From JBFMAP01 sp964632135 (GTDB lineage Archaea; Micrarchaeota; Micrarchaeia; Burarchaeales; JBFMAP01): a DNA stretch of 8,045 bases. Under the pieces are notes generated by a model. It did not search any database and was not told where the DNA came from. It worked only from the letters and a program-made list of their open reading frames with translations. Each line of letters begins with the position of its first letter. The stretch's first letter is position 1. The translations under genes were made by a program, and so were the position numbers. Below are positions 1 to 5,155 of this stretch, one piece after another. The stretch covers positions 1 to 8,045 of the forward strand of contig CAZWEI010000049.1 of the NCBI GenBank assembly GCA_964632135.1. The letters are read 5' to 3'.

Positions 1-2
1 AA

Positions 3-554
3 GTGAGGTCGGTTCCAAACGACCTCCTTGAAAATATCGATTACTTCTCCGCCTCTACATACGGCAACAGAATATATGTTTACAAAAAAAGCCCGAGCGG
101 TGCAGTCTATTACAGTACTCTTCTCACGAACTGCACCTCGAACTGCAACTACATAAATGCTTCCTGCAACTACTCCGCGAGCGGGTTGAAAAAGCTCGAT
201 GCGACGCTGATTGGCTCTGCGAGCTGCAACTGCCCCTCCATCCCAGTAAACGTTGAAGGCGGGAACTGCAGGCTTTCGGCGACCCCTGTGCTCCTCACGC
301 CAGGGTATTCAACGATAAACGTCACATACTCCAACCTTGACGACCAGCCCTCAACAGCCACTGTTGACTGCGGGCAGGGGACGACAAACTCAACCTCATC
401 TCCCTCCTGCACCGGCACATCCGGCTGGTGCTCGCTGTCGTGCTACTACTCATCCTCAGGAAACTACATAATAACCGGAAATCTGACCGGCACTTACGGC
501 GAGATTGGATGCACGCCCACCATCGTCCCTGCGGGCTGCGAGCCGTGGATTTAG
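3..554 (+). CDS. Cysteine-rich exported surface protein with PKD/Ig-like C-terminal domain, 5' partial
   Basis: The frame is open to the left edge of the window, so this is the C-terminal 183 residues of a longer protein; the GTG at position 3 need not be a start. The visible part has 12 cysteines by my count, many in short Cys-Asn groups, and is rich in Ser, Thr, Asn and Tyr. It contains six N-X-S/T sequons. The second half alternates short beta-like stretches with Gly, Pro and Cys, and a stretch reading CYYSSSGNYIITG resembles the closing strands of a PKD or Ig-like domain. This composition suits an extracellular, disulfide-bonded, glycosylated protein, because a cytoplasmic protein would rarely carry so many cysteines. 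No membrane segment or anchor is visible near the C-terminus, so any signal peptide lies upstream. It ends 46 bases before the DHH gene and may or may not belong to the pilus system further downstream. Exact function is not recognised. Confidence 0.75.
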   Translation: MRSVPNDLLENIDYFSASTYGNRIYVYKKSPSGAVYYSTLLTNCTSNCNYINASCNYSASGLKKLDATLIGSASCNCPSIPVNVEGGNCRLSATPVLLTPGYSTINVTYSNLDDQPSTATVDCGQGTTNSTSSPSCTGTSGWCSLSCYYSSSGNYIITGNLTGTYGEIGCTPTIVPAGCEPWI

Positions 555-570
555 CGCTCTCTCTCCAACA

Positions 571-580
571 ATTAATAAAC
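571..580 (+). promoter_or_regulatory. Archaeal TATA box for the DHH gene
   Basis: TTAATAAA at 572-579 is AT-rich in an otherwise GC-rich region and is centred about 26 bases before the ATG at 601. The bases directly before that ATG contain no Shine-Dalgarno-like sequence. The spacing predicts transcription starting at or next to the ATG, which means a leaderless mRNA. This supports ATG 601 as the start. Confidence 0.6.
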
Positions 581-600
581 TATTTCGTCTATCTATAACC

Positions 601-2115
601 ATGGAACTGACGAAAATTTCAGAGCTCCGCGCTGGTGCGTCCGCCGCTGTGAGAGGCGAGATATTCCGCATTTCGGAGGCGCGCGGCTCGTTCGTTTATT
701 TCATCCGCGATGAAACCGGCGGAGTGGAAATAATAAGCGACGGCGAATTCGCTCCACATGAAGTGATAATTGCTATCGGCAAGGTGCGCGACCAATTTGT
801 CCCAAGGGACAAATGGTCCATTTGCGCGAAGCGCAAATTGGAGCAATCCGGCGCGCTTCAAATTCTCGCATCCAAAATAAAATCAGTCGACAAGGCGCAG
901 GCAGCGCGCGTTTCCGATGAAATTAAAAAATCAATTGATGCGCGCGCCCAGCCTCTTGAAACGAAATTTATGATCGAGGATGCGGTAACTAAAAAAATTG
1001 AATCCGAGTTGCGCGAGGCTGCGCGCGTTGTTCGCGGGGCGGTTCTCACCGCGCGCCCGATTCTGCTCCGCCACCACGGGGATGCGGACGGCATCGCGGG
1101 CGCGCTCGCGCTCAGCGAGAGCATAGGCGCGCTATTTCGCGGGGAGAACTTCAGCGCTGATACGAGGTATTCGCTTTTCCGCGCGCAGCAGAATTCATCC
1201 GCGGTTTACGAGAAGGAGGACGCGCTCAAGGACATAAACACGATGAGAATTGTGGGGGGAAAGCCGCTCGTGATTCTCGTGGATTTCGGCGCGAACGAGG
1301 AGAGCAGGGGCGCGCTGGAAACTTTGAAGAGCGCGGAGTTCGAGACGATTATAATCGACCATCACCCCACAAAACTGGACGCGGGCAAATTCGTCTCGCG
1401 CTGTATCTCGCCCTGGAATTTTGAAGGCGGCTCGTCGGATTACGCGGCGGGTTTTCTCGCGTGCGAACTAGCGAAAAAAATAGGAAATGTTGATGCACGG
1501 GAAATCGAATTGTTGGAAAAGGCGTCGCTCATCGGGGATAAGAGCAGGCTGATAAGCGATAAGGAGGCGGGCGACAAGGAAAAAAAATGCGCGCTGGTTC
1601 TGGATTTCGCAGGCGCGCATAAAACATTCCAGCATACGCTCGAATTCTACGGAAAAGTGCTTGGAAGCGAGAGGCTTTTCAATCTTTTGTACTCGCAGGC
1701 GACCGAGCGCATCGAGAGCACGAACAAGCTCGCGAAGGAGAACGTGAAAATCACGGACACCGCGGGCGGAATAAGGGTGTGCCTGGTGCGCCTTGACGCA
1801 ACTGCGAAAAAGGGCGAGTTCCCGAGCAGGGGAAAAATCTGCGGGAAAATCCACGATGATGTCAGCGAGGAGACGGGCGCGCCGCTCGTGACAATCGGCT
1901 ACGGAAGAAGGAACATTTCAATACGCGCGAACCAACTCGCGATTGAGCGCGGGTTCAGCGCGAACCGCCTCATCGCGCACATAAAGGAGGAACTGACGAA
2001 CGCGCTCGAGAGCGGGGGCGGGCACGACGGAGCGGCGAGCATGAAACTCAACGAGGGATTCGGGAAAATCGTGCGCGACGAGGTGCTGAAATACATAGGG
2101 GAAATTAAAAAATAG
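601..2115 (+). CDS. Archaeal RecJ-like DHH-family phosphoesterase/nuclease with N-terminal OB-like domain
   Basis: This 504-residue protein probably hydrolyses phosphodiester bonds in single-stranded nucleic acid in the cytoplasm, using two metal ions as DHH/DHHA1 proteins do. Residues 1-97 look like an OB-fold nucleic-acid-binding domain. The DHH domain follows, with motif I RHHGDADG at 157-164, motif II VDFG at 227-230, the DHH signature at 253-255 and a likely motif IV aspartate at D313 (LIGDKSR). The DHHA1 signature GGGHDGAAS is at about 472-480. The HHGDADG form recalls the archaeal RecJ-like family COG1107, but the DnaJ-type zinc finger and S1 region of its longer members are absent here. 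A GAN-type (GINS-associated) role is an alternative. The frame stays open upstream to 505, but a TATA box at 572-579 and overlap with the preceding gene favour ATG 601. It appears monocistronic. A nested inverted repeat at 792-841 falls inside the OB region. Confidence 0.88.
   Translation: MELTKISELRAGASAAVRGEIFRISEARGSFVYFIRDETGGVEIISDGEFAPHEVIIAIGKVRDQFVPRDKWSICAKRKLEQSGALQILASKIKSVDKAQAARVSDEIKKSIDARAQPLETKFMIEDAVTKKIESELREAARVVRGAVLTARPILLRHHGDADGIAGALALSESIGALFRGENFSADTRYSLFRAQQNSSAVYEKEDALKDINTMRIVGGKPLVILVDFGANEESRGALETLKSAEFETIIIDHHPTKLDAGKFVSRCISPWNFEGGSSDYAAGFLACELAKKIGNVDAREIELLEKASLIGDKSRLISDKEAGDKEKKCALVLDFAGAHKTFQHTLEFYGKVLGSERLFNLLYSQATERIESTNKLAKENVKITDTAGGIRVCLVRLDATAKKGEFPSRGKICGKIHDDVSEETGAPLVTIGYGRRNISIRANQLAIERGFSANRLIAHIKEELTNALESGGGHDGAASMKLNEGFGKIVRDEVLKYIGEIKK
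792..841. repeat. Nested inverted repeat (two adjoining hairpins) inside the DHH gene
   Basis: Four related arms alternate here: CCAATTTG (792-799), CAAATGG (810-816), CCATTTG (818-824) and CAAATTGG (834-841). Arms one and two form a hairpin of ATTTGTCCC (795-803) with GGGACAAAT (806-814). Arms three and four form ATTTGCGC (820-827) with GCGCAAAT (831-838) around the loop GAA. The outer arms are also perfect 8-base complements, and the inner arms are perfect 7-base complements around T817. The element is translated in frame as part of the OB-like domain, residues about 64-81. Confidence 0.8.
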
Positions 2116-2131
2116 ACGGCACACAGCAAAA

Positions 2132-2140
2132 CATTTAAAC
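2132..2140 (+). promoter_or_regulatory. Archaeal TATA box for the pilin operon
   Basis: TTTAAA at 2134-2139 is centred about 26 bases before the ATG at 2163 and is preceded by an A-rich CAAAA that could serve as a BRE. There is no Shine-Dalgarno sequence before the ATG, so a leaderless transcript is expected. This is probably the main promoter for the four pilin-like genes down to 5105. Confidence 0.6.
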
Positions 2141-2162
2141 ACCCTTTGACAATCTACTTCTG

Positions 2163-2591
2163 ATGCTCATGCCCCCAGTTGCACGTTTCAAGGCGCAGGC
2201 CGCGACCGAATACCTGATGATGATAGGCGTTCTTCTCATGCTCGCGATTCCGCTGTGGCTTTACATGAACAGCGCGATGGCTTCCATGGGCGTGGAACTG
2301 CGCAGCACGTACGCCGAGAACTCCGTCTCGGAGATTGCGCGCGCGGCGGACATGGTTTACGTGCAGGGCACGCCTGCGAAAACAACGGTCTACGTGAAGT
2401 TTCCGGAGAACGTGGAGAGCATCACGATATCAGGAAAGACAGTTCTCATGGTGCTAAGTTCTGGCACAGGGACAACGGACGTTTACGAAACCTCGCTCGC
2501 AGACCTGACCGGAACGCTTTCAACGCACGCGGGCGTGCACAAGATTTCTGTTACCGCGGTGGACAGCCTCGTGAACATAACCGAGGGATGA
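2163..2591 (+). CDS. Class III signal peptide pilin-like protein (small subunit 1)
   Basis: This 142-residue protein is a predicted type IV pilin-like subunit, exported and assembled through its N-terminal hydrophobic helix. The class III signal peptide has a basic N-region (R8, K10), a likely prepilin-peptidase cut A11/Q12 and glutamate at mature position 5 (E16, in QAATEYL), followed by a membrane-spanning hydrophobic helix to about residue 36. The rest is a small beta-rich extracellular domain. Its pattern (AADMVYVQGTPAKTTVYV, then an ESITISGK stretch and a GVHKISV ending) resembles a pilin family I associate with archaeal pilus clusters, recognised by pattern only. One N-glycosylation sequon lies near the C-terminus. 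The start is leaderless behind a TATA box at 2132-2140; M3 at 2169 is an alternative. It is the first of four consecutive pilin-like genes and could be the major subunit, but nothing in the sequence proves that. Confidence 0.85.
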   Translation: MLMPPVARFKAQAATEYLMMIGVLLMLAIPLWLYMNSAMASMGVELRSTYAENSVSEIARAADMVYVQGTPAKTTVYVKFPENVESITISGKTVLMVLSSGTGTTDVYETSLADLTGTLSTHAGVHKISVTAVDSLVNITEG

Positions 2592-2593
2592 GC

Positions 2594-2599
2594 AGAGGG
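2594..2599 (+). promoter_or_regulatory. Weak Shine-Dalgarno for the second pilin-like gene
   Basis: AGAGGG ends five bases before the TTG at 2605. The match to the anti-Shine-Dalgarno is partial. No upstream ATG or GTG in this frame gives a sensible class III signal peptide, so this site plus TTG is the best start. Confidence 0.45.
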
Positions 2600-2604
2600 A
2601 TTGG

Positions 2605-3000
2605 TTGCCATACGGAAAAGCGCAGAGCGCCCTGGAAATCGCCGCGATCATCGGGACGATGATGGTCGTGCTCGCGCTCTTTACTGTTCTCGCGTTCTAT
2701 CGCGAGGCTTCGCTGGACTTTGAGCGGCGGCAGACCGAGGGCAACAGCCTTTGCGAGTCCATCGCATCGCAGATAAACCTGGCGGTTTTCACGGGCGACG
2801 GGTATGCGCGCGAATTTTATCTGAAAGAAACGTTCTCCTGGGGCGCGGGATACGCCGTGACCACCGGGGAATACCACGTTTATCTGGACTGGGACGGCGA
2901 GAGCGCCGAGTGCTCGATGCTCGCGCGCAACGTCACGGGCGCCATAGCCGGCGGGCGTAACGTCATCAGAAACTCTGGGGGAGTGATAAGCGTTGGCTAA
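2605..3000 (+). CDS. Class III signal peptide pilin-like protein (small subunit 2)
   Basis: This is a 131-residue exported pilin-like protein. The N-terminus has a short basic region (K5), a probable cut A6/Q7 and glutamate at mature position 5 (E11, in QSALEIAAIIG), then a hydrophobic helix to about residue 31. The mature domain has two cysteines (C50, C103) that could form a disulfide, and one sequon (NVT). The C-terminus, with GGRNVIRNSGGVISV, is a beta-like ending. The start is TTG at 2605: the first in-frame ATG lies inside the hydrophobic helix and would destroy the signal peptide. It begins 13 bases after the preceding pilin gene and overlaps the next gene by 8 bases, so it is almost certainly co-transcribed and translationally coupled. 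It is probably a minor pilin; no enzymatic motif is visible. Confidence 0.82.
   Translation: MPYGKAQSALEIAAIIGTMMVVLALFTVLAFYREASLDFERRQTEGNSLCESIASQINLAVFTGDGYAREFYLKETFSWGAGYAVTTGEYHVYLDWDGESAECSMLARNVTGAIAGGRNVIRNSGGVISVG
2979..2987 (+). promoter_or_regulatory. Shine-Dalgarno for the large pilin-like gene at 2993
   Basis: GGGAGTGAT is one base short of the ideal GGAGGTGAT, and its GGAG core lies 9 bases before the TTG at 2993. An in-frame stop (TAA at 2987-2989) follows directly, so the gene cannot start further upstream. There is also no ATG or GTG between this point and the signal peptide helix. Together these fix TTG 2993 as the start. Confidence 0.65.
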
Positions 3001-4162
3001 AAACACATCCCGCGCACGCGCGCACGCGCGCAAGGGGCAGCTCTTCACGATCGATTTCATCCTGGGGCTGTCCGTTTTCATATTCATACTTCTCGCGCTA
3101 CTTGCGCTTCAGGCCCAGCTCGAGTCCCAGGTTGAGAGCGGAAAGGCGAGGACTGAAATGCAGCTCATTGCGCTCAGGGTTTCAGACCTGCTCGTGCGAA
3201 CTAGCGGCAATCCCGCGGACTGGAACGCGAGCAACGTAATCAGCATAGGATTGTGCGACAAGACGCGCGTGCTCAACGCGACGAAATTCCTCAGGCTCAA
3301 GCAGCTCACGAACGAGACCGCGCGCGCGATTCTCGGCGCTGGCCCATACAGCCTCCACCTCTCGGTCACCGACGCCAACGGAAGCACGCTCACGAGCGGC
3401 GTCGCGCGCAGCACTGTCGCCTATTACTCGGTTGACAGGCAGGAACTCGTGCCCATGCTGAACAACTCGGGTCTTGCGTGGGATTTCTATCTTGGGCGCG
3501 AGTCAGGAAGCCCTCCTGCCACCGGGGACGCGCGCTTCTTCTACAGCGGCCCGCGCGCGGAGATGTTCGACAACATGACGGCAAACCAGACCAACTACAA
3601 CACGATAATAATAGAGGAGCCGGGCCTCGCGGATTCCGGAGTCAACATCACGCGGCTGAAAAATTTTCTGGACGAGGGCGGGACGCTGATTTACGAGGGC
3701 GACGGCAAGCTTCTCGAGAATTTCAGCATGCTCTGGCAGAACGCGAGCGCGGGCAGGAACGGAACAGTCAACTCCACCGGAAATTTCTTCAGCGCCAGCG
3801 TGGGCGCGAACATCACGTTCAACGGCGCCACTGGCGCGTTCTACGCCAACACCTCGGTCTCAGGCGCGACCGCGAACCTCCGCATCTACGTTTCCGACAG
3901 GGGCAACTCGAGCCTCTGCCTCGCGTGCATGTGGCACTACTCGAACGGGTTCGTGTATTACGCGAGCGACATCAACGGGACATTTGATGCTACCGGTCTG
4001 CCGTTTTCTGGCGCGCTCAACCTCGCGGGCTCGAGGCTCGAGTACGGAAGCGACACTGCCGGCGTTTCCGGCGCCGACGACGTGATTTTCGTGAAGCGCG
4101 TCTGCGTCCTCGCCGGCGACAGGAGCCAGCCGGTCAACCTTAACGTGCTTTTATGGAGATGA
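2993..4162 (+). CDS. Large class III signal peptide surface/pilin-like protein, heavily sequon-bearing
   Basis: This 389-residue protein is predicted to be exported through a class III-like signal: a very basic N-region (five Arg/Lys in residues 3-14), cut site G15/Q16 in KGQLFTIDFILG, and a hydrophobic helix to about residue 40. It lacks the mature Glu5 of its two neighbours; an aspartate follows at mature position 6. Residues about 65-130 contain LVRTSGNPADWN and ISIGLCDKTRVLN stretches typical of large proteins in archaeal pilus clusters (pattern recognition only). Residues about 199-245 (YNTIIIEEPG, then LKNFLDEGGTLIYEG) with a later GFVYYASDINGTF resemble a GATase1/ThuA-like alpha-beta fold, but there is no cysteine nucleophile in that stretch. 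The mature part holds 16 N-X-S/T sequons by my count, and a CxxC pair at 309/312. It could be a tip adhesin or minor pilin. Start TTG overlaps the previous gene by 8 bases. Confidence 0.82.
   Translation: MAKNTSRARAHARKGQLFTIDFILGLSVFIFILLALLALQAQLESQVESGKARTEMQLIALRVSDLLVRTSGNPADWNASNVISIGLCDKTRVLNATKFLRLKQLTNETARAILGAGPYSLHLSVTDANGSTLTSGVARSTVAYYSVDRQELVPMLNNSGLAWDFYLGRESGSPPATGDARFFYSGPRAEMFDNMTANQTNYNTIIIEEPGLADSGVNITRLKNFLDEGGTLIYEGDGKLLENFSMLWQNASAGRNGTVNSTGNFFSASVGANITFNGATGAFYANTSVSGATANLRIYVSDRGNSSLCLACMWHYSNGFVYYASDINGTFDATGLPFSGALNLAGSRLEYGSDTAGVSGADDVIFVKRVCVLAGDRSQPVNLNVLLWR
3011..3032. repeat. Alternating CG/CA tract with an 8-base tandem unit
   Basis: Twenty-two bases of strict pyrimidine-purine alternation, made of 2.75 copies of CGCGCACG. 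It encodes the basic N-region RARAHAR of the signal peptide, just 18 bases after the TTG start of the gene at 2993. Confidence 0.75.
4155..4162 (+). promoter_or_regulatory. Shine-Dalgarno for the gene at 4167
   Basis: GGAGATGA, overlapping the stop codon of the preceding gene, has its GGAG core 8 bases before the ATG at 4167. It differs from GGAGGTGA at one base. It supports that start and coupling to the upstream gene. Confidence 0.65.
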
Positions 4163-4166
4163 AACC

Positions 4167-5105
4167 ATGCAGATGACAGGTTTGTTCTTTTCAATGATGA
4201 CGATTGCGCTCGTATCCCTTCTGCTCATCTACGCGTACAATTATCTCGACGCGCTCGCCGAGCAGGGGAGGCAGAGCGCCATAACGGTGCGCGCCATCGA
4301 GTTGGGGAACTTCGCGGACTCGATTGGGTTGGATTTCCCGCGCGTGCTCGAGATAAGCGCGAAGAGGTCGCTGTACGCGGCGGTCGACTACATAGACACC
4401 AACGGAGTTGCGCTCGACGACGCGCATCTGCGGCTCGTCGAGCTTATCAAGAACGGGACAATCTACGGGAGCCAGCCGAACCTCACCTCCTCGAGCGCGT
4501 TTCCCGCGTGGATAAGCACTGTGGAAAGTCTGGGGAACAAGTATGGTTTCGGGACGAACATCTCGTTCGATTACCTGAACATCTCGCAGAAAGACCCCTT
4601 CACGCTCGCGTTTTCCGGGCGTCTCTCTGTGAACATCACAGACAAGAGCGGGATGAACATCACGCGCGCGTACAACGAAACGATATACGTTTCGCTTGTG
4701 GACTTCGAAGATCCGGTCTACCCGCTGAACACGAACGGTTTCGTGAGGAGGCAGATAGCCCCAGCGCCCACCAACATATACGGAGGCAGTTCCCTGGACG
4801 AGGGCGTCGCAAACGGATACTACAGCCCAACAACGGACGGCGCCGGGTATCTTGACAGGATGGAGGGACGACTCACCCCGAGCGGGAAATACGGGAGCAA
4901 TGGGATGGAGAGTTTCGTCTATCTCCCGAGCCTCGCGGTCGTGGGCCTGATTGTGAAGCAGAACACCTCGGTTGTCGACCACTACTACTTCGACTCGATA
5001 ACATACGCGGGCTGGGACGTGACGGGATCCGCTTACACGTGGCTGCAACTCGACTGCGTGCACGCGGCGTGGTATGGAGTTACCTTGGCAGGTTCCCCCT
5101 GTTAA
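4167..5105 (+). CDS. Exported pilin-like or membrane-anchored surface protein with atypical short N-region
   Basis: This 312-residue protein has one N-terminal hydrophobic helix (residues about 6-24) and a large predicted extracellular part. The N-terminus MQMTGLFFSMM resembles a minimal class III signal with a possible cut G5/L6, but it has no basic residue and neither Gln1 nor Glu5, so processing by prepilin peptidase is uncertain. It could instead stay uncleaved as an anchor. Residues about 30-75 are likely helical, and the rest alternates beta-like and Gly/Tyr/Asn-rich stretches. Eight N-X-S/T sequons are spread over the domain by my count. Two cysteines occur only at the end (C297 and the final residue C312), a possible C-terminal disulfide. 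It starts four bases after the preceding gene with a good Shine-Dalgarno and closes the pilin operon. I do not recognise a specific family. Confidence 0.78.
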   Translation: MQMTGLFFSMMTIALVSLLLIYAYNYLDALAEQGRQSAITVRAIELGNFADSIGLDFPRVLEISAKRSLYAAVDYIDTNGVALDDAHLRLVELIKNGTIYGSQPNLTSSSAFPAWISTVESLGNKYGFGTNISFDYLNISQKDPFTLAFSGRLSVNITDKSGMNITRAYNETIYVSLVDFEDPVYPLNTNGFVRRQIAPAPTNIYGGSSLDEGVANGYYSPTTDGAGYLDRMEGRLTPSGKYGSNGMESFVYLPSLAVVGLIVKQNTSVVDHYYFDSITYAGWDVTGSAYTWLQLDCVHAAWYGVTLAGSPC

Positions 5106-5113
5106 AAGGGAAA

Positions 5114-5124
5114 GGTTTTAAACC
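5114..5124 (+). promoter_or_regulatory. Archaeal TATA box for the coiled-coil/ATPase/TadC unit
   Basis: TTTTAAA at 5116-5122 sits between the pilin operon and the next gene, preceded by a purine-rich stretch that could act as BRE. Normal spacing puts the transcription start near 5144-5146, giving a leader of only about ten bases that consists mostly of the Shine-Dalgarno site. Confidence 0.55.
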
Positions 5125-5130
5125 GCGATA

Positions 5131-5146
5131 TTGAAATTCAATTGAA
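5131..5146. promoter_or_regulatory. Palindromic candidate operator at the predicted transcription start
   Basis: The half-site TTGAA occurs three times in alternating orientation: TTGAA (5131-5135), TTCAA (5137-5141) and TTGAA (5142-5146). The last two form the perfect ten-base palindrome TTCAATTGAA at 5137-5146. It lies over the predicted start of transcription and touches the Shine-Dalgarno site, a position suited to a repressor. No binding protein can be named. Confidence 0.4.
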
Positions 5147-5152
5147 GGTGGA
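5145..5152 (+). promoter_or_regulatory. Shine-Dalgarno for the gene at 5156
   Basis: AAGGTGGA, close to the ideal GAGGTGAT, precedes the TTG at 5156. An in-frame stop at 5132-5134 limits upstream extension, and the first in-frame ATG is 41 codons downstream inside the charged helix. TTG 5156 is therefore the supported start. Confidence 0.65.
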
Positions 5153-5155
5153 TAT

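Noticed and set aside
505..600. Upstream in-frame extension of the DHH protein by 32 residues (ATG at 505)
   Set aside because: It overlaps the preceding gene, reads as an unrelated Arg/Ser/Leu-rich peptide and would ignore the well-placed TATA box at 572-579. ATG 601 begins directly with the OB-like domain.
555..600. Pyrimidine-rich stretch as a terminator of the first gene
   Set aside because: CTCTCTCTCC is mixed C and T rather than an archaeal poly-T tract, and no hairpin precedes it.
2314..2331. Six-base inverted repeat CCGAGA / TCTCGG
   Set aside because: A stem this short with a six-base loop is expected by chance in GC-rich coding sequence.
4191..5063. Long open frame of 290 codons on the - strand
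   Set aside because: It lies fully antisense to the gene at 4167-5105, has biased His/Val/Arg composition typical of a shadow frame in GC-rich DNA, and has no domain or promoter support.
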